Origin: Desulfofustis sp.
Lineage (GTDB): Bacteria; Desulfobacterota; Desulfobulbia; Desulfobulbales; Desulfocapsaceae
Direction of reading: 5' to 3'
DNA length: 12,876 bases
Assembly: GCA_029287755.1 (NCBI GenBank)
Contig: JARFQM010000297.1
Coordinates: forward strand, 1-12,876
Below the pieces are notes generated by a model. That model saw only the letters and a list, made by a program, of their open reading frames with translations, had not been told where the DNA came from and did no database searches. The translations under genes were made by a program, and so were the position numbers. Below, in pieces: positions 1-8,511 of the stretch. How positions within the stretch are numbered: the stretch's first letter is position 1; every line of letters begins with the position of its first letter.

Positions 1-225
1 GGGACGGTTCTGCGAAGGTCATATGGAGGCACCAGGGTTTTTGCAAATCTACCCGGCGGAATCGACGCAGAACCACGAAGTTGTGCGATTTTTCTTGCAG
101 GATAGCGCCATCCGAGGTAAATCCATCCCCGATCAAGACCTACTGACAAACACTCACTTTGACTGTCGGCCTGTTCTTGAAAAGGAGCTGCTGACCGAAC
201 CTACTACACCTGATTTCAACTTGTT
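1..225. other. Upstream region without a supported gene
   Basis: This stretch lies ahead of the ppiD-like gene. An open frame at 23-232 (+) would give 69 residues and overlap the next start by 7 bases. It has no recognisable motif, a weak ribosome site (AAGG at 15-18) and a composition that does not look protein-like, so I do not call it. A 9-base inverted repeat pairs 6-14 (GGTTCTGCG) with 66-74 (CGCAGAACC) across 51 bases and may be chance. A TTGACT at 159-164 resembles a -35 box, but no acceptable -10 box lies 16-18 bases downstream. AAAGGAG at 181-187 is too far from the ATG at 226 to be its ribosome site. The ppiD promoter is presumably in this region but I cannot place it. Confidence 0.4.
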
Positions 226-2133
226 ATGCTAGAATTTCTGAGGAAACGAGCCCAATCGCTCGTCATCCAGGCGATCGTCGTCATGATTGCTTTGGTTTTC
301 ATTTTTTGGGGGGTCGGCACGAACCTGATGAACAAGCAGGAAGCCGCCATCGTCGTGGACAATGAAGAGATCAGCTTCCAGCAGTTCCAGCAGGCTTATG
401 ACCAGGCCTATGCCCGCCTGTCAGCCCAGTTTGGCGGAACCGTACCGAAAGGGCTGGCCGAAAATCTCAATATCAAGCAGCAGGTGATCGGACAGCTTAC
501 CCAAGAGGCCCTTCTCAGGCAGGGCGGCCAGGAGATGGGGGTGATGGTCAGCAGCCGCGAGATACAGGACGAGATCGAAAGCATGGTCCAATTCCAGGAC
601 AACGGCAGTTTCGACATCGAACGCTACCGGACGATTTTAGCCTCCAACCGGCTCTCCCCTGAGAAATACGAACAATCCCTCCGCTACGAACTGCTCGGTA
701 ACAAGACCATAGAAAATATCACCGCCTTTTCCCAGGTGGCCACCGACTTCGAGATTGAAGAACTCTACAATTTGGAGAAGGAGACCGTCTCCGTTTCCTA
801 TGTGGTTCTCGATCCCGAAACCTATCTAGACAGTATCGAAGTAATCGATCAAGACCTCGCCGCCTGGTATGAAGCCAATAGCGACAGATTTAGAACGGAA
901 AAACAGGTCAAACTCGGCTACCTGCCGTTTCTTTACGAAGACATCGGCGCCAGAATTACGGTTGAAGAAGAGGACATCAGCCGTTACTACGATGACCACC
1001 TCACCGAATTCCAGGTACCCGAAAAGCGCCAGGCCCGCCATATTCTTCTCAGGGCTGCTCCCGGCAACCCGGAAGAAACCCATCAGCAACAGCTGGCCAA
1101 AGCCCAGGAAATTCTAGAAAAAGCAAGAAATGGTGAGGATTTCGCCGAACTTGCCAGACTTCACTCAGAAGGCCCCACCTCAGTATCCGGCGGAGATCTC
1201 GGCTTTTTTACCGAAGGCCAGATGGTCAAGCCGTTCAACGACGCGGTGTTCTCCATGGATACCGGTGAGATCAGCGAGGTGGTGAAAACCGATTTCGGTT
1301 ATCACATCATTAAGCTTGAAGAAATCCAGTTGGGCGGCGTCACCCCCCTTGAAGATGCACGAGAGCAGATCATCACCGCGCTGCAGCTCGAGCAGGCCAA
1401 GCCCATGGCCTTTCAACTGGCCAATTCCGCCTACGAAGCGATTATCGGGGCTGGAAGCCTGCAGGCGTACCTGGAGCAGCAGTCCGACGCCCAACTGGTG
1501 GAAACAGGGTATTTCAAACGCAGCAGCCCGCCCTCGGGGGTCACTGCCGATCCCGCCTTTCTGGACCGGGCCTTCGAGCTGCAGGAGCAGGAGCTCAGTT
1601 CCATAGTCGAAACCGGTGAAGGCTATGTGATCATCACCGCTGAAGCACTAATTGAGCCCCAGGTCCCCGCTCTTGAGGAGGTGCGAGATGCGGTCGAAAA
1701 AGACTATCGGACCGAGCAGGCCGCGGCTGCAGCGAAAAGTGAGGCGGAACAATTGATCGACGAGACCCGCGAAGACGGCGCGATTTTCGAAAAGGCTGCC
1801 CAGGAGAGGGGGCTCTCTGTTGAAGAATCAGGAACGCTGATGAAAAATGATCCAGACCACTCCTCCGATTTCCCCCAGGGTCTGGTCAACGAAGCCTTCA
1901 GGCTCACGCGATCAGCGCCGGTATCTCCTGAACCTGGAGTTATCGACAGCTCCTACTACGTCTACCGCTTCAATGATCGTCGTCCCCCGGAAACCGCCAT
2001 GAACGATGAAGATCGGGAGCGTTACAGAGAGCTTCTCCTGCAGTTCAAACAACAGCGTATCCTCGACGCCTGGCTGCGCAACCGGCAAGCTCAAGCCGAT
2101 ATCCGCCTCCATAAAAGTCTCGAAAATTTCTGA
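226..2133 (+). CDS. ppiD: PpiD-like membrane-anchored peptidyl-prolyl isomerase / periplasmic folding chaperone
   Basis: A 635-residue protein with the architecture of PpiD/SurA-type chaperones, which help newly exported proteins fold at the outer face of the inner membrane. The start MLEFLRKRAQS is the typical PpiD N-terminus: a short basic cytoplasmic tail followed by one membrane segment at about residues 12-31. A SurA-like N-terminal chaperone region follows (about 36-200). One parvulin (rotamase) domain spans about 269-366, recognisable by QARHILLR at its start, SGGDLGFF in the middle and FGYHIIKLEE at its end. The remaining 270 residues are helical, charged and divergent, as in other PpiD proteins. 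Length matches the family (about 620-640). The ATG at 226 is chosen because it begins the conserved basic-plus-membrane N-terminus, although the ribosome site is weak. PpiD parvulin domains are often poorly active as isomerases, so the main role may be as a chaperone. The family call is firm; the symbol is by architecture. Confidence 0.9.
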   Translation: MLEFLRKRAQSLVIQAIVVMIALVFIFWGVGTNLMNKQEAAIVVDNEEISFQQFQQAYDQAYARLSAQFGGTVPKGLAENLNIKQQVIGQLTQEALLRQGGQEMGVMVSSREIQDEIESMVQFQDNGSFDIERYRTILASNRLSPEKYEQSLRYELLGNKTIENITAFSQVATDFEIEELYNLEKETVSVSYVVLDPETYLDSIEVIDQDLAAWYEANSDRFRTEKQVKLGYLPFLYEDIGARITVEEEDISRYYDDHLTEFQVPEKRQARHILLRAAPGNPEETHQQQLAKAQEILEKARNGEDFAELARLHSEGPTSVSGGDLGFFTEGQMVKPFNDAVFSMDTGEISEVVKTDFGYHIIKLEEIQLGGVTPLEDAREQIITALQLEQAKPMAFQLANSAYEAIIGAGSLQAYLEQQSDAQLVETGYFKRSSPPSGVTADPAFLDRAFELQEQELSSIVETGEGYVIITAEALIEPQVPALEEVRDAVEKDYRTEQAAAAAKSEAEQLIDETREDGAIFEKAAQERGLSVEESGTLMKNDPDHSSDFPQGLVNEAFRLTRSAPVSPEPGVIDSSYYVYRFNDRRPPETAMNDEDRERYRELLLQFKQQRILDAWLRNRQAQADIRLHKSLENF

Positions 2134-2144
2134 TTCCCCCACCG

Positions 2145-2174
2145 GGGCGGCAGCTAATCGTTATGCTGCCGCCC
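2145..2174 (+). terminator. GC-rich hairpin after ppiD, terminator-like without a T tract
   Basis: A perfect 10-base-pair stem (GGGCGGCAGC at 2145-2154, GCTGCCGCCC at 2165-2174) closes a 10-base loop, starting 12 bases after the ppiD stop codon. No run of T follows directly (next bases are TGCAGACTTC). It could be a weak or Rho-assisted terminator, or an RNA-stabilising 3' stem. Its place between two same-strand genes suggests partial separation of ppiD from the SNF2 gene. Confidence 0.45.
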
Positions 2175-2309
2175 TGCAGACTTCTCATAATCCTCCAGCC
2201 GTTGCTTTTTCGTTTATATCAAGGACAAACAGTGATATATTAGCAGGTTGGCCAGACTTATCTGCAGGCTCAACCGCCTTCTTTTCGCCTTTGGTGATGG
2301 ACTGCTTCT

Positions 2310-5300
2310 ATGACCGGTGATGACAACCGTCTCCAGGAAATTGACCGTTTAAGTTCTTTTGAGCAGAATCTGCTGCAGATTCTGTCCATAATCTACGAAC
2401 CGGCCCCCACCACCATTATCCTTAACTGCCTGAAGAGACTAGATATAAAAGGCCCTCGCTCCAATCGTCCCACCACTCCGCTGGTGAATCATTACGTTAC
2501 CAAACTTGAAGAGTCCGGCTTTCTCAACGGCCACAGGCAATGCCATCCCGACCTGGTGGAAACGCTGGCCCGAAAGGCTGTCCAATCTGGTGTCTTTGGG
2601 CGCTATGCGGCTGCCGTTCAAAAAGAGGCGCCGGCCTCATACTATTACGGCAAATGGGCCACCCGCTGCTGGCGAGCGGTGCGTGAACTGCGCATCGGCA
2701 TCTACACTCAGGACTTCGAGCTCATTGATCAGGCTCTTGGTTTTCTTGACAACCAGTGTGAAGACCTTACCATTCCGCTGCCGCCGGTGGTTCAGGTGGT
2801 GACCAGGCCTTTCGATCCAGAGTGGTTCGGGGCGCTGCCGCCGTCATTTCAATTTTTTCTGCTCAACCATGTAATCCTTCATGGACAGCGAAGGCTGGAG
2901 TCATTTCCCGAACTCACAGCCTACCTCGAAAACCAGGCACATTTTGCCCGTCTGGATGAGGATGAAGCCCTGCCGTTTCAGAGGCTGCTCCTCACTCAGT
3001 ACCTGTTCCAGGGAAAGTGCGAAAAAGCGATGGAACTGCTGGGCAAAAATATAAATATCGGTCTGGCAACTGGATCCCGGGGCACCATTGCCTTTCTCCA
3101 GGGTAACTATGCCCGGGCCGCGGCTCTTTTTGCAGAAGACCTGGCAACTTTGCGCTCCATCAATCAAACCGAAATTGTTGCCTTTGTCGGCCTCCAGGGA
3201 CTCTTCCATGTGCTCAGCAAAACGGCCGGCAGCGACAGCGACTCTCTGGAGCAAGCTGCCCGCCAAATCACCATCGCCCTGAGTCTGTTCGAAGAAAGTG
3301 AGGAGCACCAGGCCTACCTGTTTCTGCACAGCCTTATCGACGGCCGGATGCATCAGAAGAGCCAGCCCCAGGAAATTGTCTTGCCTACCTCTCCCCCGGC
3401 CTCAGCCGTGACAGTTCTGTGTGGAGCCCTCGTCCAGTACTGGCTGACCGGTTCCCTGGAACCTGAAGTGGAAAAGGCAGTCCAGGCCTTTTGCCAGAAA
3501 GCAGAAGTACACGGCTATGAGTTGTTCGGGCTGGTGTTCTCCCAGCTCTTGAATCCAGAGCTCTCCGCAGCAGCTCGCCAGCCGTCGACCCCAGATGATG
3601 CCAGTCCCCGGACGCTGCGCCCCTTCGTGGATCTCATCGAACCCGAGGAGCCATGGAAGCGCAGCCTGCAGGCCCTGATCAGTATCTCCTCCACCGCCGT
3701 TCAGGATTACCGGGATCAGGACCGGCGGCTGATCTGGCTGATCGGCTACGATAACGAAACGCTGACGGTTCGACCACGAGAGCAGAGGCGCTCGGAAGAC
3801 GGCGGCTGGAGCAGAGGCAGACCCATTTCTCTGGCCCGGCTGCATGAGTCATCCAGACTGCCGTTCTTAAGCCTTCAGGACCGCAAGATCTGCCTGGCCA
3901 TTGGCAAAACTGACAGCGGTGAAAGCCAGCCCCAATACAGTTTCGATCAGGAAAAACTGGTGCGGGCGCTGGTCGGACACCCCCTGCTTTTTCTGCATGA
4001 TTATCCAACCACACCAGTTGACTTCATCGCTGGTGAACCGGAACTGCTGGTCGAAAACAGAGGTGATGAACTGCACCTCAATTTTGCCCTGCCCGTGAGC
4101 GGCGAAAACACCATGCTGGTAAGGGAGACGCACACCCGTTTCAAGGTGGTTAGAATCAACGACAACCACCGGCGCATTGCTGCCATAACCGGAAGAAACG
4201 GATTGACCGTGCCGATTGAGGCAAGTGAAGAGGTATTGACCGCCATCGGCAATATCTCCTCCTTCATGACGGTCCATTCGGCCATCGGCGTCGACCGCTC
4301 GTCTCTTGATGCTGGAGATATCCTTTTTGTTGAGGCGGATTCGACCATCTATATCCACATATCACCATTCGGCAGCGGCTTCCGCCTGGAGATGCTGGTC
4401 AAGCCTTTCAAGGCCGGCACCCACTATGTAAAGCCCGGTCAGGGTGTCGAAAACATCATGGCGGAAATCGAAGGCACCCGGGTGCAGACCAAAAGGGACC
4501 TCGCTGCCGAAGAACAAAAAGCGCGGGAAATAGAGGAGCAGTGCCCGATCCTCGACCTGGCGGTGGATCTGGAGCAGGAGCGTGACCGGGAGTGGCACCT
4601 GCAGGATCCCGAGGATTGTCTGCAGGCACTGCTTGAACTCAGGGAGATCAGCGACCAGGTCGTGGTGGAATGGCCTGAAGGTGAAAAACTCAGCATCAGC
4701 CACCAGGCCTCGCTCAAAAACCTCAATCTTAAAATCCGCACCAACCGGCAGAACTGGTTCGGCTTGAGTGGAGAACTGGTGCTGGACCAGGAACTGGTCA
4801 TCGATCTGAAAGATATATTACACCGCATCCGCTCCGGCCCCGGCAGGTTCATTGAAATAGAAAAAGGCCACTTCGTAGCCCTGACCAGGGAATTCAGAAA
4901 ACGCCTCGACGAGCTCAACACCTTCGGCGAGGATGACCCTAAAAGCGAAGAAGTCTCTGTGCACCCCCTGGCAGTCCATTCCCTTGAGAAACTGGTGGAG
5001 CAGGCCAACACCACAACCAGCAAAGCCTGGCTCGATCAGGTTGCTAAAATCGAACAGGCCCAGGCCTTTACCCCGGACCTGCCTTCAACTCTGAGAGCCG
5101 AACTCAGGGATTATCAACTCGAAGGCTATCACTGGCTGACCCGTCTGGCCCACTGGGGAGTCGGCGGCTGCCTGGCCGATGACATGGGGCTCGGCAAGAC
5201 GCTGCAGTCGCTGGCGATAATTCTCCAGCACGCCTCCCACGGGCCTTCACTGGTGGTGGCCCCGACTTCGGTGTCGACCAACTGGCTGACCGAGGTTGCC

Positions 5301-6470
5301 CGCTTCACCCCGACGCTGAGAATCAGGCAGCTCGGCGGTAAAAACAGAAATAAGATGATCTCCACCCTTGGAAAATTCGACTTGCTGATCACCACTTACA
5401 CACTGCTCCAGCAAGAGATCGACAATCTTTCCCAGGTCCAGTGGCAGACCATCGTGCTCGACGAAGCCCAGGCCATCAAAAATGCCGCCACCAAGAGATC
5501 CCAGGCGGCCATGTCCCTGAACGCATCGTTCAAGCTGATCACCACCGGCACTCCGCTGGAAAATCATCTTGGTGAGCTGTGGAACCTGTTCCAATTCATC
5601 AACCCCGGCCTGCTCGGCACGCACAAGCAGTTCAATGAACGGTACGCCATTCCGATCGAGCGTTTCAATGACCGCGAAGCCCGGCTGAGGCTGAAAAAAC
5701 TGATCCGTCCCTTTATCCTGCGGCGGATCAAATCACAGGTCCTCGAGGAGCTGCCGCCGAGGACCGATGTCACTCTCGATGTGAGTATGAGCCGGGAAGA
5801 GCTTCATTTCTACGAAGCGCTGCGCCAGAACGCGCTCGAACAGCTCGAGCAGACCACCGATAATCGAGGCAAGCACCTGCAGGTGCTTACCGAGATCATG
5901 CGTCTTCGTCAGGCCTGCTGCAATCCCCAACTGATCGCCCCGGACACTTCGATACCGAGCTCCAAGCTCACGGTTTTCTCCCAGCTTACCGAAGAGCTGA
6001 TCGCCGGCGGACACAAGGTGCTGGTCTTCAGCCAGTTCATCGGTCATCTCGATATCATCAGGCGCTACCTGGACGGCAGAAAGATCACCTACCAGTATCT
6101 CGACGGCAGCACCAGCAGCCGGCAGCGCAAAGAACGGGTGGAAGCCTTCCAGTCCGGCGAGGGGGATCTTTTTCTCATCAGTCTGAAGGCCGGGGGACTG
6201 GGCCTCAATTTAACCGCCGCCGATTATGTTATCCACATGGATCCCTGGTGGAACCCGGCTGTCGAAGACCAGGCCTCAGACCGGGCTCACCGCATAGGTC
6301 AAACCCGCCCGGTGACCATTTACCGGTTGGTTTGCACACACACCATCGAGGAAAAAATCGTCCAGCTTCACCAGGAGAAAAGAGACCTGGCCGACAGTTT
6401 GCTGGAGGGCACCGATGCCAGCGGCAGACTCAGCACCCAGGAACTGATAGATCTGATCAGAGATAGTTGA
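2310..6470 (+). CDS. SNF2-family DNA-dependent ATPase (bacterial HepA/RapA-like), 1386 residues
   Basis: A very large superfamily 2 translocase. The C-terminal third holds every SNF2 motif: motif I LADDMGLGKT at 955-964, motif II DEAQ at 1051-1054, motif III TGTPLEN from 1079, then motif IV around VFSQFIGHLD, motif V (SLKAGGLGLNL) and motif VI QASDRAHRIGQ at 1321-1331. These motors move along double-stranded DNA and remodel protein-DNA complexes rather than unwinding strands. About residues 760-880 (around NWF at 815-817 through FVALTREF) resemble the domain that precedes the motor in many bacterial SNF2 proteins. The first 750 residues are not recognisable: about 13-90 look winged-helix-like, about 250-290 look TPR-like (FLQGNYARAAALF), and about 500-720 look beta-rich. 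No SWIM zinc finger (CxC...CxH) is visible. The start follows GGTGATGG at 2293-2300. The neighbours are housekeeping genes, so a defence role such as DISARM is not supported. The cellular role is unknown. Confidence 0.9.
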   Translation: MTGDDNRLQEIDRLSSFEQNLLQILSIIYEPAPTTIILNCLKRLDIKGPRSNRPTTPLVNHYVTKLEESGFLNGHRQCHPDLVETLARKAVQSGVFGRYAAAVQKEAPASYYYGKWATRCWRAVRELRIGIYTQDFELIDQALGFLDNQCEDLTIPLPPVVQVVTRPFDPEWFGALPPSFQFFLLNHVILHGQRRLESFPELTAYLENQAHFARLDEDEALPFQRLLLTQYLFQGKCEKAMELLGKNINIGLATGSRGTIAFLQGNYARAAALFAEDLATLRSINQTEIVAFVGLQGLFHVLSKTAGSDSDSLEQAARQITIALSLFEESEEHQAYLFLHSLIDGRMHQKSQPQEIVLPTSPPASAVTVLCGALVQYWLTGSLEPEVEKAVQAFCQKAEVHGYELFGLVFSQLLNPELSAAARQPSTPDDASPRTLRPFVDLIEPEEPWKRSLQALISISSTAVQDYRDQDRRLIWLIGYDNETLTVRPREQRRSEDGGWSRGRPISLARLHESSRLPFLSLQDRKICLAIGKTDSGESQPQYSFDQEKLVRALVGHPLLFLHDYPTTPVDFIAGEPELLVENRGDELHLNFALPVSGENTMLVRETHTRFKVVRINDNHRRIAAITGRNGLTVPIEASEEVLTAIGNISSFMTVHSAIGVDRSSLDAGDILFVEADSTIYIHISPFGSGFRLEMLVKPFKAGTHYVKPGQGVENIMAEIEGTRVQTKRDLAAEEQKAREIEEQCPILDLAVDLEQERDREWHLQDPEDCLQALLELREISDQVVVEWPEGEKLSISHQASLKNLNLKIRTNRQNWFGLSGELVLDQELVIDLKDILHRIRSGPGRFIEIEKGHFVALTREFRKRLDELNTFGEDDPKSEEVSVHPLAVHSLEKLVEQANTTTSKAWLDQVAKIEQAQAFTPDLPSTLRAELRDYQLEGYHWLTRLAHWGVGGCLADDMGLGKTLQSLAIILQHASHGPSLVVAPTSVSTNWLTEVARFTPTLRIRQLGGKNRNKMISTLGKFDLLITTYTLLQQEIDNLSQVQWQTIVLDEAQAIKNAATKRSQAAMSLNASFKLITTGTPLENHLGELWNLFQFINPGLLGTHKQFNERYAIPIERFNDREARLRLKKLIRPFILRRIKSQVLEELPPRTDVTLDVSMSREELHFYEALRQNALEQLEQTTDNRGKHLQVLTEIMRLRQACCNPQLIAPDTSIPSSKLTVFSQLTEELIAGGHKVLVFSQFIGHLDIIRRYLDGRKITYQYLDGSTSSRQRKERVEAFQSGEGDLFLISLKAGGLGLNLTAADYVIHMDPWWNPAVEDQASDRAHRIGQTRPVTIYRLVCTHTIEEKIVQLHQEKRDLADSLLEGTDASGRLSTQELIDLIRDS

Positions 6471-6502
6471 GGGGGGTGTCGGACAAAGGTCTGTAATCGA
6501 GT

Positions 6503-6940
6503 CTACGCCTCGGCCAGTTTGTTTACTATTAACCCGTAAAACCGGCCTTCACCAGCGAAACTCCAGCCCAGATGCTGCTGACATCCACGGCAATAGACGA
6601 CCTGCCAGGAATAGCCGCTGAACCAGGCGAATTCTGTGCTGGAAGGTCCGAATGGCAGGCAGCCGGGAGCGTTTCTGAAGCAGCCTATTTCATAAACGAT
6701 GCCGGCCGGATTGAAAAAGGTGTGCAGGTGGGAACCGTCTTTTTCGAGACGTTCTCTGGCGCTGGTTATGAGCAGATGGCAGCGGCGGCAGAGCAGCCCT
6801 TTCTGCTGTTCTTTCTCAGACTCATCTTCCTCGATACTCAGGCTGTCCCTGCCGGGACTGTCTGCCGCGTCCCTGCAGAACAGCCCATCCGCAAAAGTGC
6901 CTGGTCCGAAAACACCGGGGTATGCTGCCCCATCTATCAT
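6503..6940 (-). CDS. Cereblon-type CULT-domain protein (stand-alone bacterial cereblon homologue)
   Basis: A 145-residue protein whose residues about 48-140 form a CULT domain, the fold that binds thalidomide and other cyclic imides in human cereblon. The cage residues are W106 (AWFSGY), W112 (YSWQ), W126 (HLGWSF) and F128. Their spacing of 6, 14 and 2 residues equals that of human W380, W386, W400 and F402. Two cysteine pairs, C51/C54 (CRRC) and C117/C120 (CRGC), match the structural zinc site, with C117 five residues after the second tryptophan as in human. N77-P78 in FFNPAGIVYE corresponds to the conserved NPxG turn, and FYGLI near the C-terminus is also typical. There is no Lon-like N-terminal domain; the first 47 residues are acidic and probably disordered. 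Size is close to the single-domain Magnetospirillum protein. The start lies 10 bases after the cobA-hemD stop, with only a weak ribosome site, so co-transcription is likely. The frame ends 32 bases from the convergent SNF2 gene. The biological ligand is unknown. Confidence 0.88.
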   Translation of the reverse strand: MIDGAAYPGVFGPGTFADGLFCRDAADSPGRDSLSIEEDESEKEQQKGLLCRRCHLLITSARERLEKDGSHLHTFFNPAGIVYEIGCFRNAPGCLPFGPSSTEFAWFSGYSWQVVYCRGCQQHLGWSFAGEGRFYGLIVNKLAEA

Positions 6941-6950
6941 GGCTGCCTGA

Positions 6951-8507
6951 TTAGCTGCTATAGAAACCGATGATCTCTCGTATCATTGCCTCAATGGTGT
7001 GCTGCTCCGGCTGAACATCCACCTTCAGACCGCTGTCGGTCAAGGTTTTGGCGGTGATCGGACCGATGGCGGCAATGTTCACTCCGGACATCAGCCGCTC
7101 CAGTTCCTCCTGATCCGCCGCATCCACCATAGTCAGGAAATTCCGAACCGTGGAAGAGCTGGTGAAGGTCACCATGTCGACATCGCCGCTTTCCAGCTCT
7201 GCCCTGAGTTCCTCGCGACGTCCCTGGGGCGGGACATTACGGTAAATCGGGGCAATCGTCACCTGGGCGCCGGCACCGCGCAAAGTCTCCGGCAGCACTT
7301 CGCGTCCCTCGACCGCCCGCGCAATCAGCACGTTCCGGCCTTCGACCCCCTGGTCCAGCAGACTCTCCGCCAGCCCCTCGCCGGTAAATACTGGTGGAAT
7401 GAGATCGGCGTTGATGCCGTATTCCAGCAGAAGGTCGGCGGTACTCTTGCCAACTACGCCGATATCCGGTCCCTTCAGATCGCGGGCATCGAGCCCTTTT
7501 TCATAGAGCCTGTTGAAAAAATATCTGACCCCGTTCAAGGAGGTGAACAGTACCCAATGATACTCATCTATCCGCTCGAGGGCTTCGTCAAGGATGTCGT
7601 AGTCCTCCACCGGCTCGATATTGATCGTCGCGCACTCGTAACAGCTGGCTCCGTTCTCCTCGAGACCGGCGACCAGTTCGCTGGCCTGTTCCCTGGTTCT
7701 GGTGACCACGATCCGCTTGCCAAACAGCTCCCGTTTTTCAAACCAGTCAATCGTATCGCGCAGGTTGACCACCTCGCCGATAACAATCAGAGCGGGCGGT
7801 TTTATTTCTGCGTCGGCGACAATGTCGGCAATTGTCGCCAGGGTGCCGACAACCGATTTCTGCTCTGGAGTCGAGGCCCAGCGGACTACAGCCACCGGGG
7901 TATCGGGTGAGCGCCCATGGTCGATTAAATTCCTGACAATATTCGGCAGGTTTTTAATGCCCATGTAAACGACGATGGTGCCAATACCGGTGGCGATTTT
8001 GGACCAGTCGATGTTACTCGATTCCTTGGTGGGGTCCTCGTGGCCGGTGAGAAAAGCGACCGTCGCCGTGTAGCCCCGATGGGTAATCGGAATCCCCGCA
8101 TAGGTGGCGGCTGCGGTGGCAGACGTGACTCCAGGGACGACTTCAAATTCGACATTGTTGAGGGCCAGAGTCTCCACTTCTTCTCCCCCTCTGCCGAAAA
8201 TAAACGGATCTCCCCCTTTGAGCCGGACCACCGTTTTACCCTCCAGGGCGAAGTCGACCAGCTTCTGGTTGATCTCCTCCTGGGTGTGGGTATGCTTGAC
8301 GCCGCCCCGTTTGCCTGCATAGACGAATTGGGCATCGGCAGGCACGTATTGCAGTAGCCTTTTGCTCGCCAGGTAGTCATAGACCACCACTTCGGCTTTC
8401 TCGAGGAGATAACGGCCACGCATGGTGATCAGCCCTGGATCGCCGGGACCGGCTCCCACCAGATACACCTTGCCTTTTTTTCTTGAAGCGCTCTGTTGTC
8501 CTTCCAT
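6951..8507 (-). CDS. cobA-hemD: Fused uroporphyrinogen-III C-methyltransferase / uroporphyrinogen-III synthase
   Basis: A 518-residue two-domain enzyme. Residues about 12-255 are the SAM-dependent methyltransferase (SUMT, CobA): VYLVGAGPGDPG from 14, LKGGDPFIFGRGGEE at 96-110, and PGVTSA at 125-130 followed by AGIPITHRG. It methylates uroporphyrinogen III at C2 and C7 to give precorrin-2. Residues about 262-516 are HemD (GKRIVVTRTREQ; VTFTSSSTVRNFL; IAAIGPITAKTL), which closes and inverts ring D of hydroxymethylbilane to make uroporphyrinogen III. The fusion channels tetrapyrrole flux toward siroheme, cobalamin and, in organisms having it, the siroheme-dependent heme route. It is common in anaerobic bacteria. 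It lacks the CysG oxidase/chelatase domain, so that step must be encoded elsewhere. No good Shine-Dalgarno precedes the ATG at 8507. Instead a hairpin ending in five T sits 4 bases upstream, and no nearer in-frame start exists before the conserved VYLVGAGPG. The CULT gene follows after 10 bases. Confidence 0.95.
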   Translation of the reverse strand: MEGQQSASRKKGKVYLVGAGPGDPGLITMRGRYLLEKAEVVVYDYLASKRLLQYVPADAQFVYAGKRGGVKHTHTQEEINQKLVDFALEGKTVVRLKGGDPFIFGRGGEEVETLALNNVEFEVVPGVTSATAAATYAGIPITHRGYTATVAFLTGHEDPTKESSNIDWSKIATGIGTIVVYMGIKNLPNIVRNLIDHGRSPDTPVAVVRWASTPEQKSVVGTLATIADIVADAEIKPPALIVIGEVVNLRDTIDWFEKRELFGKRIVVTRTREQASELVAGLEENGASCYECATINIEPVEDYDILDEALERIDEYHWVLFTSLNGVRYFFNRLYEKGLDARDLKGPDIGVVGKSTADLLLEYGINADLIPPVFTGEGLAESLLDQGVEGRNVLIARAVEGREVLPETLRGAGAQVTIAPIYRNVPPQGRREELRAELESGDVDMVTFTSSSTVRNFLTMVDAADQEELERLMSGVNIAAIGPITAKTLTDSGLKVDVQPEQHTIEAMIREIIGFYSS

Positions 8508-8511
8508 AAGT

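Noticed and set aside
23..232. A 69-residue open frame upstream of and overlapping ppiD
   Set aside because: No motif, weak ribosome site, and low-complexity translation without family resemblance; it may be non-coding leader sequence. A homology search with a conserved match would change this.
2213..2241. Possible promoter before the SNF2 gene (TATATT at 2236-2241)
   Set aside because: The -10 box is acceptable, but the hexamer 17 bases upstream is TTTATA, far from TTGACA. Kept only as a note.
2310..6470. SNF2 gene as part of an anti-phage defence system such as DISARM
   Set aside because: No methyltransferase, DUF1998, phospholipase-D or restriction genes are present in the window; neighbours are housekeeping genes.
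6471..6502. Bidirectional terminator between the convergent SNF2 and CULT genes
   Set aside because: The 32-base gap has no inverted repeat with a flanking T or A run that I can see.
6572..6973. A 133-residue plus-strand open frame opposite the CULT gene
   Set aside because: The minus-strand frame has the full CULT signature with exact cage and zinc spacing, so the plus-strand frame is its shadow.
6999..7910. A 303-residue plus-strand open frame opposite cobA-hemD
   Set aside because: Long antisense frame within a clearly conserved gene; its translation shows no family signature and follows from the codon bias of the real gene.
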